DNA of 64,000 nt from Acinetobacter sp. ANC 4178 (GTDB lineage: Bacteria; Pseudomonadota; Gammaproteobacteria; Pseudomonadales; Moraxellaceae): assembly GCF_004331175.1 (NCBI RefSeq), contig NZ_SJOD01000001.1, positions 682,001-746,000 of the forward strand, given 5' to 3'. A program made the translations under genes and the position numbers. Below the pieces are notes generated by a model. It saw only the letters and a program-made list of their open reading frames with translations, searched no databases and was not told the origin of the DNA. Shown piece by piece: positions 47,273 to 57,795 of the stretch (its first letter is position 1; each line of letters opens with the position of its first letter).

Positions 47273-48031
47273 TCAAACCAATTCAAACGCTAAATGTTGA
47301 AGACTAAATTGATAATGTCGGACATCTGCCTGCGCATCGATGACATTAAAACTATTGCTCAAAGCATGATGTAAACGATAAGAAGTTGCGGTACCAGCAT
47401 GAATATCGAGTACAGGATGCCCGACTCCCAAATGGTATAAATAATTTAAATCGAATACTGCTGACTGATGCAAATGACCATGCAACAGTGCCTTTAAACC
47501 ACTTTTGCTCCAAATATCTAATGCCATCCGTCCAAGTACAGGACAATCTTTAATGTCATGCGGATCTTCTGGTGATGCATAAAAAGGCTGATGCGCTGCA
47601 ATAATTTTTATTTTATGTTCAGGTGCACGCTTTAATATTTGATCAATCCGCTGAATTTGCTCTAGAGAAATATGTCCGCGCGTATGGTAACGACGGCGAA
47701 TACTGTTAACCCCAATCATATAAAAGTGCTCAGTTTCCAACGTCATTTCCATATTGCCAAAAAACAATTGGTAGCGCGTAAAGGGATTAAAAATACGATC
47801 CCAAAGATGGTACAGCGGAATATCATGGTTACCCGGCACCACCAAGTAAGGACAATTCAAACTGTCGAGAAATTGTTTACAGTGAAAAAACTCAATGTAG
47901 CGTGCACGTTGGGTTAAATCCCCACTCACAACCACCAGTTCGGGCTGTTGTTCACGGCAAAACTGCTGAATTGCCGTGAGACATTCAGGTCGCTCCGTAC
48001 CGAAATGTAAATCAGACAGATGGAGCAACAT
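47273..48031 (-). CDS. Metallophosphoesterase (class III cNMP phosphodiesterase-like)
   Basis: A 252-residue calcineurin-type phosphoesterase with all metal-binding blocks in order: LSDLHFGT (5-12), GDLTQR near 37, PGNHDIP near 67, AAHQPF near 145 and HGHLHQS near 187. It resembles cAMP phosphodiesterase CpdA/Icc, but its substrate is not determined by these motifs. Its start overlaps the end of the lipid kinase gene by 20 bases, so they form one operon. Confidence 0.9.
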   Translation of the reverse strand: MLLHLSDLHFGTERPECLTAIQQFCREQQPELVVVSGDLTQRARYIEFFHCKQFLDSLNCPYLVVPGNHDIPLYHLWDRIFNPFTRYQLFFGNMEMTLETEHFYMIGVNSIRRRYHTRGHISLEQIQRIDQILKRAPEHKIKIIAAHQPFYASPEDPHDIKDCPVLGRMALDIWSKSGLKALLHGHLHQSAVFDLNYLYHLGVGHPVLDIHAGTATSYRLHHALSNSFNVIDAQADVRHYQFSLQHLAFELV

Positions 48032-48944
48032 AGGGCACCATCATCTTAACGGCATTTTTTTGCACCGTGATATGCAGGGGTGGACGCATTTCTACAATTT
48101 CACCATCCAGTGCAACCGTTAATTTTTCACGTCGTGAAAAGACTTTGACATCATCTGCTGCAAAACTATACACATCAGGCGCTTTTTCTAATTCACCCCG
48201 AATTAGCTGTAATAACATCCGAAATAGGGTCAACTTATCACTTTTTGCCACCACTACGCCTGCAACTTGCCCTTGCTCTGCACATTTGGCAATACGTAAT
48301 TTCATTTCTGCTAACTGCAATTGATTATTACCAAAAAAGATTAAAGGCGTTTTTACAGGATAGGTTTTACCATCCACTTCCACCTCCAGTTTCAATTCTT
48401 TACGATCACGAATCAATACATCCAAGCCCGAAGTGTAGGCATGCAAAGGAAAACGCCCAAACTTGGCATTGTAGAGTTCACGACGTTGAATGAATAAAGG
48501 ATATAAGCCCAAACTAGCATTATTTAAGTAAATTTGATCATTAATTTTAGCTACATGAATGGAGCGTATCTGCCCTGTAGCAATCACTTCAGCCGCTTGC
48601 ATAATTTCAAGGGGAATATTTAAAACCCGCGCCACATAATTAAATGTGCCTAAAGGTAAAATACCTAAAGGAATATCGGTTCCGAGTAAGGCTTTGGCAA
48701 CTGCATTTAAAGTACCATCACCACCCGCCGAAACAATCACCCCCATTTCATTGGAAGCAGAATGGCGCTGAATAATGGATTGCATCAAAGCAGGAAAATC
48801 GTTTTTTTCGCCAAGTTCAAAAGCCTGAATTTCGAAACCTTGCTCTGTAAAATATGTCAGCAATTGTTCATAGACTTGTTCTTTATTGTTGGCATGAAAA
48901 CCAGAGCGTGCATTGTAAATAATGGAAAGAGGTTTTAAATTCAT
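48012..48944 (-). CDS. Diacylglycerol kinase-family lipid kinase (YegS/BmrU type)
   Basis: A 310-residue soluble lipid kinase with the DAGK catalytic domain. GGDGTLN (near 72-78) is the nucleotide-binding signature, and LGILPLGTFNYVAR near 93-106 and the late ALDGEI match the family. It phosphorylates a lipid or a diacylglycerol-like substrate. Overlap with the phosphoesterase gene suggests coordinated lipid-phosphate metabolism, but no specific pathway can be assigned. Confidence 0.9.
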   Translation of the reverse strand: MNLKPLSIIYNARSGFHANNKEQVYEQLLTYFTEQGFEIQAFELGEKNDFPALMQSIIQRHSASNEMGVIVSAGGDGTLNAVAKALLGTDIPLGILPLGTFNYVARVLNIPLEIMQAAEVIATGQIRSIHVAKINDQIYLNNASLGLYPLFIQRRELYNAKFGRFPLHAYTSGLDVLIRDRKELKLEVEVDGKTYPVKTPLIFFGNNQLQLAEMKLRIAKCAEQGQVAGVVVAKSDKLTLFRMLLQLIRGELEKAPDVYSFAADDVKVFSRREKLTVALDGEIVEMRPPLHITVQKNAVKMMVPYVAPSV

Positions 48945-49357
48945 CCCGCAAATTCACTTCTATGAAGTATTTGCTCTAATTTTGTCCAATTTATCACCAA
49001 TTAACAATGCCCTTATGCAAAATTCAAATTACCACCATTTATTTAATCAATAATAATTCTCATAAAAAAAATACACGTAAGTTATTGTATGTAAAGAACA
49101 TAATTTAAATAAATAATTTCCATAAACAAAATAAATACAAATAAATTTTTAAAATAAAAATACCAACACAATGATTTATAAAGAAAAAATAAAAATACAA
49201 TGCAAATTATCAATATCTACAAGTAGATACGGGTGTCTTATTTTTTTCATCGTTTTGTGCTTTAATACTGCCACTTTTTTTTACTTTCATCTAGGTAACC
49301 TGATTACTTAGATTGGACTTTGTACAAAATTTGTACACTTTTAAGATAGGCCTCACC
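48945..49357. other. Intergenic region upstream of pckG
   Basis: About 410 very AT-rich bases with divergent promoters. No gene or RNA is recognised. Confidence 0.6.
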
Positions 49358-51190
49358 ATGACCCAAGTGAACGCACCAGAATTCGTTCGTCACCCTAAGC
49401 TTATTGCATGGGTTGAAGAAATTGCGAAATTAACCAAACCAGCAAAGATTGAATGGTGTGACGGCAGCGAAGAAGAATATCAACGTCTTATCGACTTGAT
49501 GATCGCTAACGGCACTATGCAAGCTTTAAACCAAGAAAAACACCCTGGTTCTTATCTTGCAAATTCTGACCCTTCTGACGTTGCTCGTGTTGAAGGTCGT
49601 ACATATATCTGTTCTGAAAAAGAAGAAGATGCAGGCGCGACAAACAACTGGGAAGCTCCTGCAGAAATGCGCACGCGTTTAAATGGTTTATTTGACGGTG
49701 CTATGGAAGGTCGTACAATGTACGTTGTTCCTTTCTCTATGGGTCCTTTGGGCAGCCACATTGCACACATCGGTATTGAATTAACAGACTCTCCTTACGT
49801 TGCTGTAAGCATGTCTAAAATGGCACGTATGGGTAAAGCCGTTTATGACGTTCTGGGTACTGATGGCGAATACATTCCTTGTGTACACACTGTAGGTTCA
49901 CCACTTGCAGCAGGTCAAAAAGATGTTGCATGGCCTTGCAACCCTGAAAAATATATCGTTCATTATCCAGAAACTCGTGAAATTTGGTCATATGGTTCTG
50001 GCTACGGCGGCAATGCATTATTGGGTAAAAAATGCTTAGCACTCCGTATTGCATCTGCAATGGGTCGTGAGCAAGGCTGGTTAGCTGAACACATGCTCAT
50101 CCTTGGTGTAACGAATCCTCAAGGTGAAAAACACTACATCGCTGCAGCATTCCCTTCTGCTTGTGGTAAAACAAACTTTGCAATGTTGATTCCGCCAGCT
50201 GGCTACGAAGGCTGGAAAATTGAAACTGTAGGTGACGATATTGCTTGGATTAAACCAGGTGAAGATGGTCGCTTATATGCAATTAACCCTGAAGCTGGCT
50301 TCTTCGGTGTTGCGCCTGGTACAAATACCAAGACCAACCCGAACTGTATGGCAACACTACAAAAAGACGTGATCTATACCAACGTTGCTGTAACTGATAG
50401 CGGCGAAGTTTGGTGGGAAGGTCTTTCTAAAGAAGCGCCTACAAACCTTACGAACTGGAAAGGTCAACCTCATACAGGTACTGAAAAAGCAGCTCATCCG
50501 AATGCGCGCTTTACAGTTGCTGCTGGTCAATGCCCTTCTATTGACGCTGACTGGGAAAATCCAGCTGGTGTACCAATTTCTGCGTTCATCTTCGGTGGTC
50601 GCCGTGCAGACACAGTTCCATTAATCTCAGAAGCATTTGACTGGGTTGATGGCGTATACAAAGCTGCAACTATGGGTTCTGAAACTACGGCTGCTGCTGT
50701 GGGTCAACAAGGTGTTGTTCGTCGTGATCCGTTTGCTATGCTTCCGTTTGCGGGCTACAACATGGCTGATTACTTCTCTCACTGGTTAGAACTTGGTGCA
50801 GAAGTTGAAGCAAAAGCAAAAGCTGCTGGTAACAAACTTCCAGGCATCTACAATGTAAACTGGTTCCGTCGTGATGCTGAAGGCAACTTCGTATGGCCTG
50901 GTTTCGGTCAAAACATGCGTGTGCTTGAATGGATCATTGATCGTTGTGAAGGTCGTGCAAGCGCTGTTGAAACTCCAATTGGCTTAGTCCCTACTTACGA
51001 ACAGTTAAACTGGACTGGTTCTGATTTCACTAAAGAACAATTTGAGCTTGTAACTTCTCAAGATAAAGATCAATGGATCAAAGAAATTGAGAGCCACACT
51101 GAATTGTTCAATCAATTAGGTGACCGTTTACCAGCTGCACTTAAAGCTCGTCAAAACGAACTTCTAGAAGCGGTTAAGCAATCTGCTTAA
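49358..51190 (+). CDS. pckG: Phosphoenolpyruvate carboxykinase (GTP)
   Basis: A 610-residue GTP-dependent PEPCK, converting oxaloacetate to phosphoenolpyruvate in gluconeogenesis. The kinase loop is in [13 protein letters not shown] near 265-277, with the substrate motifs [27 protein letters not shown] in parts near 124-150 and [11 protein letters not shown] near 412-422. It is the GTP type, unlike the ATP-type PckA of E. coli. The frame is open to a TTG at 49313; the ATG at 49358 gives the expected N terminus. A strong terminator follows. Confidence 0.97.
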   Translation: MTQVNAPEFVRHPKLIAWVEEIAKLTKPAKIEWCDGSEEEYQRLIDLMIANGTMQALNQEKHPGSYLANSDPSDVARVEGRTYICSEKEEDAGATNNWEAPAEMRTRLNGLFDGAMEGRTMYVVPFSMGPLGSHIAHIGIELTDSPYVAVSMSKMARMGKAVYDVLGTDGEYIPCVHTVGSPLAAGQKDVAWPCNPEKYIVHYPETREIWSYGSGYGGNALLGKKCLALRIASAMGREQGWLAEHMLILGVTNPQGEKHYIAAAFPSACGKTNFAMLIPPAGYEGWKIETVGDDIAWIKPGEDGRLYAINPEAGFFGVAPGTNTKTNPNCMATLQKDVIYTNVAVTDSGEVWWEGLSKEAPTNLTNWKGQPHTGTEKAAHPNARFTVAAGQCPSIDADWENPAGVPISAFIFGGRRADTVPLISEAFDWVDGVYKAATMGSETTAAAVGQQGVVRRDPFAMLPFAGYNMADYFSHWLELGAEVEAKAKAAGNKLPGIYNVNWFRRDAEGNFVWPGFGQNMRVLEWIIDRCEGRASAVETPIGLVPTYEQLNWTGSDFTKEQFELVTSQDKDQWIKEIESHTELFNQLGDRLPAALKARQNELLEAVKQSA

Positions 51191-51213
51191 ATACTTAAAA
51201 AAAACTTAAGATT

Positions 51214-51238
51214 AAAGACCGCGTTAGCGGTCTTTTTT
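51214..51238 (+). terminator. Terminator of pckG
   Basis: AAAGACCGC/GCGGTCTTT with a four-base loop and six Ts. Confidence 0.92.
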
Positions 51239-51302
51239 CAACCTATTTTAATAAATTTATAACTTTTATAACTTCACAACTAAGCATAAAAAGGGGAAAT
51301 CC

Positions 51303-51674
51303 ATGCTAAAAACACTTACATTAACGACAACCGTCTGCTTACTCAGCTTATCAAGTATTGCTATGGCCAATACTGAAACTGTAGAACAATCAGCTCCTCA
51401 TATCTGCGCAATCAAGGGCACACCTGATTCTAGCCAATTTAAAATCATGAAACGCATCAAAGTAGCGAAAGGTACTTATGGTAGCGTTGAAGAACTTTAT
51501 CCACGTTTTGCAGAGCGTACGCACCAGGTTGGTGGTAACGTAGTCATTAACTACAATGCCAGTCAAAGATTTGGTTTCTGGCCTTGGCGTATTGTACGTC
51601 CAGTTATATGGGGTACAGCCGTTAAATGGAATACGCCTGTAAACTGCCAACAAATTGGTGGTATCGAAATCTAA
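51303..51674 (+). CDS. Small secreted protein, RcsF/YbjQ-like
   Basis: A 123-residue protein with a signal peptide (MLKTLTLTTTVCLLSLSSIAMA, cleaved near residue 22). The mature part shows the pattern KVAKGTYGS...ELYPRFAERTHQVGGNVVINYNASQRFG...GTAVKW, which resembles RcsF/YbjQ-type domains where a residue run G-(A)-N-A-(V)-(V) follows a helix. Two cysteines (C34 and C116) could form a disulfide. Function is unknown. GGGGAA is close before the ATG, and a terminator follows. Confidence 0.75.
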   Translation: MLKTLTLTTTVCLLSLSSIAMANTETVEQSAPHICAIKGTPDSSQFKIMKRIKVAKGTYGSVEELYPRFAERTHQVGGNVVINYNASQRFGFWPWRIVRPVIWGTAVKWNTPVNCQQIGGIEI

Positions 51675-51680
51675 ATGTAG

Positions 51681-51708
51681 AAAAGCCGCTGAAGCGGCTT
51701 TTTTTTAA
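51681..51708 (+). terminator. Terminator of the small secreted protein gene
   Basis: AAAAGCCGCT/AGCGGCTTTT, a perfect ten-base stem with a two-base loop followed by Ts. Confidence 0.92.
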
Positions 51709-51770
51709 CGGGTCAATAACCAGCTTTTTCAAGAGTTTAAAGCCAATCATTTGTATAAACTCAAATGATA

Positions 51771-53282
51771 TTAAGCTGCTATCTCTTGTGCGCGACGTTT
51801 ATGTAAAGCAAGCAAATATTCATCCAATCGAGCAATCTGGTCTGGGTCAAATTTTAAATACAACTTGGTACGGCGTTTTAAAATATCTTCACTACTCACT
51901 GCCCATTCGTGAGCCACCAGATAGTCGAGCTCCTGTTGATATAACTCATGTCCAAAGTGCTGCCCAAGCGCAGAAATACTCTCACAACCATCCAGCATCT
52001 TCCAAACACGCGACCCATAAGTATGTATCCAACGCTCCGCAAGTGATTGAGTTATATCTTGTATACGCTGTTGTAACTCTTCAACCAAACGTGTTTCGTC
52101 AAAAAAATTTTCTCCACCTGGTAATAAGGCTTTGGCAGTCCAGTCAGGTTTTAATTTATTAAAAAATGGCTTGAGTTGATGCATGGCAGATTCTGCCAGT
52201 TTACGATAAGTCGTAAGCTTGCCTCCATACACGGAAAGCAATGGTGCATGCTGCTGGTGAGTCAATACCAAGGTATAATCACGGGTCATGGCAGATGGAT
52301 TATCAGACTCATCATCACACAATGGACGAACACCTGAATAAGTGGCAATAATGTCATGACGCGTCAATTGCTGCTGAAAATGTGCATTCATGACCTGCAA
52401 CAAATAATCAATTTCACTTTCTGTAATGTCTACTTGATCAGGATTGCCCAAATAACGCTGATCCGTAGTCCCAATCAGGGTGTATTCATCTAGATATGGA
52501 ATTGCAAAGACAATTCGTTGATCATCATTTTGCAGAATAAAAGCCTTATCTCCTGTATAAATCTTCGGTACGATAATATGGCTACCTTGAATTAATCGAA
52601 TGCTATAAGACGCCTGCATTTTTAAATCTTGCTGGATAAATTCAGTGACCCATGGTCCTGCAGCATTCACCAATACTTTGGCGCGAACAGTAAAGATCCC
52701 TTGTGTATTTTGTAATTGTACGGTCCAAACGTTTTGCTCTGTCTGCGCTGCAATACAACGTGTCCGTGTGTGTATACTGGCCCCATTTTCATGAGCTTGC
52801 ATTGCATTCGCAACAACAAGACGCGCATCGTCGACTGCACAATCCGAATACTCAAATCCTTTCACAATTTCAGGTTTAAATAGACTGGTTTTCGGATCAA
52901 AATTGATTAGATTGGAACCCGCTAGCTTTTCCCGTTTACCCAAATGATCATAGAAAAATAAACCTGTCCGAATGAGCCATGCAGGCCGTAAATGTGGACG
53001 ATGCGGCATAATAAAGCGCATGGCACGAATCAGGTGTGGTGCTTTTGCCATCAAGACTTCGCGCTCTGCCAAAGCCTCCCGTACTAGACGAAACTCTTTA
53101 TGCTCTAAATAACGCAAACCACCATGAATCAATTTGCTACTGGCTGATGAGGTATGACTGGCTAAATCATCCTTTTCACACAACAAAACAGATAACCCCC
53201 GCCCCGCGGCATCGGCAGCAATACCTGCCCCGTTAATTCCTCCGCCTATGACGACCATGTCATATAAATGATGTTGATCCAT
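51771..53282 (-). CDS. glpD: Aerobic glycerol-3-phosphate dehydrogenase
   Basis: A 503-residue FAD enzyme of the inner membrane face, oxidising glycerol-3-phosphate to dihydroxyacetone phosphate and passing electrons to quinone. The FAD motif GGGINGAGIAADAAGRGLSV is at 13-32, with SSKLIHGGLRYLEH near 48-61 and the late GGKLTTYRKLAE near 355-366. No glpK or glpF is nearby. Confidence 0.96.
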   Translation of the reverse strand: MDQHHLYDMVVIGGGINGAGIAADAAGRGLSVLLCEKDDLASHTSSASSKLIHGGLRYLEHKEFRLVREALAEREVLMAKAPHLIRAMRFIMPHRPHLRPAWLIRTGLFFYDHLGKREKLAGSNLINFDPKTSLFKPEIVKGFEYSDCAVDDARLVVANAMQAHENGASIHTRTRCIAAQTEQNVWTVQLQNTQGIFTVRAKVLVNAAGPWVTEFIQQDLKMQASYSIRLIQGSHIIVPKIYTGDKAFILQNDDQRIVFAIPYLDEYTLIGTTDQRYLGNPDQVDITESEIDYLLQVMNAHFQQQLTRHDIIATYSGVRPLCDDESDNPSAMTRDYTLVLTHQQHAPLLSVYGGKLTTYRKLAESAMHQLKPFFNKLKPDWTAKALLPGGENFFDETRLVEELQQRIQDITQSLAERWIHTYGSRVWKMLDGCESISALGQHFGHELYQQELDYLVAHEWAVSSEDILKRRTKLYLKFDPDQIARLDEYLLALHKRRAQEIAA

Positions 53283-53599
53283 GTTTAGGCTCCTCTTATT
53301 TTATGTGCTTCAAGCAACTTTTATTTTGTTTATAGTGTTCTCTACTTAATCCTAACAGAAAACCCAAATTGCAAGGCGTTTATTGTCGGACCATTGCCAT
53401 AAAATACGTTCTATACAAAATCCTTCAACATAGCTCATCAATCTTGGATGACTCAATCCCGACTACTCCCTTTATTGCGACTAAAGTCGAATGCGAAATG
53501 TAGCGCATGAGCGTATAAAGAAATGTGAAAAGTAACATATTATTTCTTTTATAAAATACATGTTTTTAAGTTTTTAACCCCCAAAAAGAACTTAAAAGA
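53283..53599. other. Divergent region between glpD and the MFS gene
   Basis: About 315 bases with no gene or clear regulatory motif. Confidence 0.55.
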
Positions 53600-54949
53600 A
53601 TGTGTTTTGCCACTGCTCTGGAATTTCTTGTGTCAAACTCATCCCCACAAATTGCGCACACGCCATTTGATCGAAAAACACGTTTTAAATCTATTTTAGG
53701 TGGCTCCGCTGGTAACCTTGTGGAGTGGTACGATTGGTATGTTTATGCAGCCTTCACACTGTATTTTGCGCCCGTTTTCTTTCCCGAGGGCAATGAAACT
53801 GTCAAGCTTTTACAAGCGGCAGCTGTATTTGCCTTAGGCTTTTTAATGCGCCCGATTGGTGCTTGGATTATGGGCATCTATGCAGATCGTAAAGGGCGTA
53901 AAGCAGGTTTAACCCTATCTGTATCCTTGATGTGTGTGGGCTCCCTTATGATTGCCTGTGCCCCATCTTATGATACTGCGGGCATGTTAGCACCTGCAAT
54001 TTTACTCTTTGCGCGACTGCTGCAAGGACTCAGTGTAGGTGGTGAATATGGCTCGAGTGCGACTTATTTAACAGAAATGGCGGGTAAAAATCATCGCGGA
54101 TTTTTCTCTAGTTTTCAGTATGTAACCTTAATTTCAGGTCAACTCATCGCTCTATGTGTGCTGATTATTCTGCAACATACACTTTCTGAACAAGCATTAC
54201 ATGCATGGGGATGGCGTATTCCCTTCCTGATTGGTGCCATGTTAGCGATTGTGGTGTTCTGGATCCGTCGTGGTTTGGTTGAAACCCAATCTTCAAAAGA
54301 AGCTCAAGAACAAGCCAAACAAGGTGGACCAAAATCAGGGGCGATCGAGTTATTTACCAAGCACCCTAAAGCCGCTTTTACCGTCATTATGCTGACTGCG
54401 GGCGGCACACTCGCATTCAATACCTTTACCACCTACCTACAGAAATATTTGGTGAATACTTCTGGTTTTGACAAAAGCACTGCCACTGAAATCACCACAG
54501 CAGCCATCTTTATTTTTATGCTGATTCAACCTGCAGTAGGCGCCTTGTCCGATAAAATTGGGCGCAAACCCATTATGATCGCTTTCGGCATTTTTGGCGT
54601 ACTCTTTACCGTACCGATTTTCAATCGTCTGGGAACAACCACAGACGTGACAACGGCATTTTTACTCTGCATGAGCGGGATGATTATTGTGACAGGCTAT
54701 ACCGCGATTAATGCGGTTGTAAAAGCTGAACTATTTCCACCCCATATTCGCGCTTTAGGTGTTGCACTACCTTATGCGATTGCCAATACCATCTTCGGTG
54801 GTACCGCAGAATTGATCGCTTTAAGTTTTAAAAATGCAGGCCATGAAAGCTATTTCTTTTATTATATTACCATCATGATCGGCTTATCTTTAATTACCTA
54901 TGTGTTTATGAAAGACACGAAAAAACACAGTTTAATTACCGATCATTAA
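53600..54949 (+). CDS. MFS transporter, metabolite:H+ symporter (KgtP/ProP-like)
   Basis: A 449-residue 12-helix major-facilitator transporter of the MHS group. The signature GNLVEWYDWYVYAAFTLYFAPVFFP is near 36-60 (in parts), with the loop motif GIYADRKGRKAGLTLS near 92-107 and ALSDKIGRKPIM near 313-324. Close to alpha-ketoglutarate permease KgtP, so a dicarboxylate such as 2-oxoglutarate is the likely substrate. The start ATG has no strong Shine-Dalgarno; a start about a dozen codons later is possible. Confidence 0.9.
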   Translation: MCFATALEFLVSNSSPQIAHTPFDRKTRFKSILGGSAGNLVEWYDWYVYAAFTLYFAPVFFPEGNETVKLLQAAAVFALGFLMRPIGAWIMGIYADRKGRKAGLTLSVSLMCVGSLMIACAPSYDTAGMLAPAILLFARLLQGLSVGGEYGSSATYLTEMAGKNHRGFFSSFQYVTLISGQLIALCVLIILQHTLSEQALHAWGWRIPFLIGAMLAIVVFWIRRGLVETQSSKEAQEQAKQGGPKSGAIELFTKHPKAAFTVIMLTAGGTLAFNTFTTYLQKYLVNTSGFDKSTATEITTAAIFIFMLIQPAVGALSDKIGRKPIMIAFGIFGVLFTVPIFNRLGTTTDVTTAFLLCMSGMIIVTGYTAINAVVKAELFPPHIRALGVALPYAIANTIFGGTAELIALSFKNAGHESYFFYYITIMIGLSLITYVFMKDTKKHSLITDH

Positions 54950-54969
54950 TCACCCTTATAGCCGCTCTC

Positions 54970-54999
54970 GACCATCCTGATTTTTGTTACAGGAGGGTC
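54970..54999 (+). terminator. Probable terminator after the MFS gene
   Basis: GACCATCCTG/CAGGAGGGTC with one mismatch, followed by GTTTTGC; the T tract is short. Confidence 0.6.
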
Positions 55000-55077
55000 G
55001 TTTTGCTTTGAACTACATCGTTATTTTCACATGCTTATGGCATACTGTGCCCAAGAATAAAACACGGAACTTTCACC

Positions 55078-55509
55078 ATGAAAAAAACGTTTCAATTTTT
55101 AGGGCTTAGTTTTATCGTTGTGGGGCTTGCAGCCTGCCAAAGCACGCCTCAACAGTATAATGGTCAAGTCGGTTACCGTGTAGAAAGCCAAACAGCGGAC
55201 TCTGCAACCCTCGCGTATACCCTTGCTGGTCGTCAAAATCAGGACCTAGATGCCAAAAAACTACAACGCGCTTGCCAAAAAGTTTTAGGGACAAATAAAA
55301 CCTTTAAACTGCAAATTTTAAGTGTGAACGAAGTCGCTAACCCTGCTGCGATGGCATCTGATAGTTATGGTCGTCAGATTGGTAACTCACGTACTTCTAT
55401 CGGGCTCAGCAACACGCCAGACCTACATAATGGCGAAGACTACGCAACACGTCAGGCTTTAGAAGCGCGTCCAAGTACTTTGCGTATTGTGCGCTATAGC
55501 TGCTCATAA
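55078..55509 (+). CDS. Small lipoprotein, function unknown
   Basis: A 143-residue protein with a type II signal sequence: a hydrophobic stretch and the lipobox LAAC with C20, so it is lipid-anchored, most likely to the outer membrane. The mature part contains a helix rich in Q/D (about 60-75) and C61 and C142 that could pair. No family is recognised. Confidence 0.78.
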   Translation: MKKTFQFLGLSFIVVGLAACQSTPQQYNGQVGYRVESQTADSATLAYTLAGRQNQDLDAKKLQRACQKVLGTNKTFKLQILSVNEVANPAAMASDSYGRQIGNSRTSIGLSNTPDLHNGEDYATRQALEARPSTLRIVRYSCS

Positions 55510-55518
55510 AATCAAAAT

Positions 55519-55552
55519 CTTATAAGACGCTATGCGTTATAGCGTCTTATAA
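55519..55552. terminator. Convergent terminator
   Basis: TTATAAGACGCTA/TAGCGTCTTATAA hairpin between the lipoprotein and methyltransferase genes, overlapping the methyltransferase stop. Confidence 0.75.
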
Positions 55553-56205
55553 AAGCTCACATTGCGAAACTCTTTTGCTTCATCCAAATCAGGCCAAGTT
55601 GTGGCACTACGCTCATCAATTTTCATATATTTTGGATGGCTAAAATTTTTCACTCGACTGTCTGCCACCCAAACTTCAGGGGCAAACTTTAAGAATTCGT
55701 CTAAGAAAAAACGGTTACATTGATCATATAAGACATCCGCTGCTAACAATACATCGACTTGTTCTGATTGATACAGATCATCTAAATATTCCAGTTCGAC
55801 CTGATTCAAAATCGCATTCTCCTTACACGACTCCAAACTCACCTTATCGATATCACAACAAATCACACGTTTCGCACCCGCCATTTTGGCAGCAATCGCC
55901 ACCACGCCTGAACCCGCACCGAAATCGAGGACTACTTTATCTTTCACATGATGCGGCTCTGCCAATAACCACTGCGCCATTGCTAACCCCGAAGCCCAGC
56001 AAAAAATCCAGTATGGGGTTTCATTCCAAATACGACGAATCACCTCATCATCTAGACGATCTGTTGGAAAGACAGGTGGAATGAGCCACAAAGAAATAGG
56101 TGTTTCTGGCAACTGTTGCGCCGATAGCTCCGCCTGAGGAATGACCTCATGTAATGCAACCAATAAGTGTTGTGGTGCTTTCGCCATTTGAAAAGTACAG
56201 CTCAT
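55537..56205 (-). CDS. Class I SAM-dependent methyltransferase (ETFB-lysine/Nnt1-like)
   Basis: A 222-residue methyltransferase with SAM motif I VLDFGAGSGVVAIAA near 92-106, an acidic residue closing the next strand in CCDID near 117-121 and a D-rich post-II motif LLAADVLYD near 153-161. The layout (WxxxPYWIFCWASGLAMAQWLL before the SAM motif) resembles METTL20/Nnt1-type protein or small-molecule N-methyltransferases. Substrate unknown. Confidence 0.85.
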   Translation of the reverse strand: MSCTFQMAKAPQHLLVALHEVIPQAELSAQQLPETPISLWLIPPVFPTDRLDDEVIRRIWNETPYWIFCWASGLAMAQWLLAEPHHVKDKVVLDFGAGSGVVAIAAKMAGAKRVICCDIDKVSLESCKENAILNQVELEYLDDLYQSEQVDVLLAADVLYDQCNRFFLDEFLKFAPEVWVADSRVKNFSHPKYMKIDERSATTWPDLDEAKEFRNVSFYKTL

Positions 56206-56434
56206 TAAATTTATAAACCTTTAATGCTACGCAAAATATGCATCGTTCAAAAACAGCAATTTAAATACTGCCATCGCTGTCACTAGAATCAACAGATCAG
56301 GCGATCATAATCTAGCTGCACATGACTGAAAAGTAATAATCCGCTGAGTAAACCTACGCACTCACGCAAAGTGGCTTAAACAGAAGATTTTCCGACTAAA
56401 CCTAAAATTCTCCTAAATGAAATCTATCCCATAA

Positions 56435-56469
56435 AAAAAGCTGTATAGTTTTATGCTATACAGCTTTTT
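56435..56469 (-). terminator. Terminator of folD
   Basis: AAAAAGCTGTATAG/CTATACAGCTTTTT, 14 perfect pairs with a seven-base loop, 20 bases past the folD stop. Confidence 0.92.
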
Positions 56470-56487
56470 AGAAGCGTACTTAAAGTA

Positions 56488-57336
56488 TTAGCCTAAAGCT
56501 TTCTCAGCGGCTTCAACTGTTTGACGAATTAAAGTCGTAATGGTCATTGGACCTACACCACCTGGAACAGGCGTATAAGCAGATGCAATCTCTTCAATAC
56601 CCACCAATTGAATGTCACCTACACCACCGCCATCACGTGGATGGAAGCCTGCATCAACCACAACAGCGCCTTGCTTAATCCAGTCTTTTTGAATCAGCTC
56701 AGCTTTACCTACCGCGCCCACAATAATATCGGCTTGTTTAACAAACTCAGAAAGGTTTTGAGTACGTGAATGGCAAATCGTGACTGTAGCATTTGCTTCC
56801 AATAACATTGCCGCCATTGGTTTACCTAAAATTGCAGAACGGCCAACAACTACAGCATGTTTGCCTGCAATTTCAATGTTGTTTTCTTTTAGGATGGTCA
56901 TAATTCCCGCTGGTGTTGCAGAACCATAAGCCGCTTCACCCATTGCCATACGACCATAGCCAAGGCAAGTTACACCATCTACATCTTTTTCTAAAGAAAT
57001 GGCATCGAAACATGCACGCTCATCAATTTGCTCAGGCACTGGGTGCTGCAACAAAATACCGTGCACATCAGGATTCGCATTTAATTTTTCAATTTCAGCC
57101 AATAATTGTTCCGTTGTTGTTTCTTTCGGCAGTTCAACTTTTAATGAATCCATACCTACACGGCGGCAGGCATTTCCCTTCATGCGCACATAAGTCGCTG
57201 ATGCACCATCGTCACCAACCAAAATCGTTGCCAAAATTGGGGTACGACCTGATTTTGCTTTTAACGCTTCAACGCGGGTTAACAAGTCAGTTTCAATTTG
57301 TTTAGCCAATGCACGACCATCTAAAACTAATGCCAC
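56488..57336 (-). CDS. folD: Bifunctional methylenetetrahydrofolate dehydrogenase/cyclohydrolase FolD
   Basis: A 282-residue enzyme interconverting 5,10-methylene-, methenyl- and 10-formyl-tetrahydrofolate. Signatures: [16 protein letters not shown] near 50-65 (the catalytic lysine), [13 protein letters not shown] near 95-107, [14 protein letters not shown] near 162-175 and the C-terminal [19 protein letters not shown] in parts. The start ATG is followed by the usual [12 protein letters not shown]. It is divergent from the tRNA-Cys/Leu cluster. Confidence 0.97.
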   Translation of the reverse strand: MALVLDGRALAKQIETDLLTRVEALKAKSGRTPILATILVGDDGASATYVRMKGNACRRVGMDSLKVELPKETTTEQLLAEIEKLNANPDVHGILLQHPVPEQIDERACFDAISLEKDVDGVTCLGYGRMAMGEAAYGSATPAGIMTILKENNIEIAGKHAVVVGRSAILGKPMAAMLLEANATVTICHSRTQNLSEFVKQADIIVGAVGKAELIQKDWIKQGAVVVDAGFHPRDGGGVGDIQLVGIEEIASAYTPVPGGVGPMTITTLIRQTVEAAEKALG

Positions 57337-57488
57337 AGCACATCTCCAAGGTAGATATGAATCAATTTTGCAAATAATACATGATTATTTAGGCAATTTT
57401 ATTCTACATGCTGATTTTATGTGCATATGCACAATTTAAAGTATTGTAATTTTTTTAAAGGTTGTTAATATGTGCATCAACAAGACAT

Positions 57489-57562
57489 GGCGGGGTGGCA
57501 GAGTGGTCATGCAGCGGACTGCAACTCCGTGTACGCCGGTTCGATTCCGACCTCCGCCTCCA
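57489..57562 (+). tRNA. tRNA-Cys (GCA)
   Basis: A 74-base cloverleaf, GGCGGGG paired with CCTCCGCCTCCA end, anticodon loop ACTGCAACT (anticodon GCA), T-loop GTTCGATTC and encoded CCA. Confidence 0.93.
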
Positions 57563-57575
57563 ATCTTGTTAAAAC

Positions 57576-57661
57576 GCCCGGGTGGTGAAATAGGTAGACA
57601 CAGGGGATTTAAAATCCCCCGCCCTCAAAGCGTGCCGGTTCGAGTCCGGCCCCGGGCACCA
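57576..57661 (+). tRNA. tRNA-Leu (UAA), copy 1
   Basis: An 86-base class II tRNA, GCCCGGG...CCCGGGCACCA, anticodon stem GGGGATTTAAAATCCCC with anticodon TAA, long variable arm and T-loop GTTCGAGTC. It lies 13 bases after tRNA-Cys. Confidence 0.95.
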
Positions 57662-57695
57662 TTTTAATACTTCTTAAAATGGTGCAATAAAGAAT

Positions 57696-57716
57696 CCAGC
57701 GAAAGCTGGTTTTTTT
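57696..57716 (+). terminator. Terminator after tRNA-Leu copy 1
   Basis: CCAGC/GCTGG with a GAAA tetraloop followed by a T run. Confidence 0.85.
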
Positions 57717-57795
57717 ATGTCTAAAAATCCCCCTTATTCACAATCAAGCGATTAAAGCAAAATTCAGCTCAGGCATTGATTGTGTTTTAATTATT

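Larger units (their letters stand above)
57576..57725 (+). repeat. tRNA-Leu direct repeat, left copy
   Basis: 150 bases comprising tRNA-Leu and its terminator, matching 61116-61265 with two differences. The left boundary coincides with the first base of the tRNA. Confidence 0.9.
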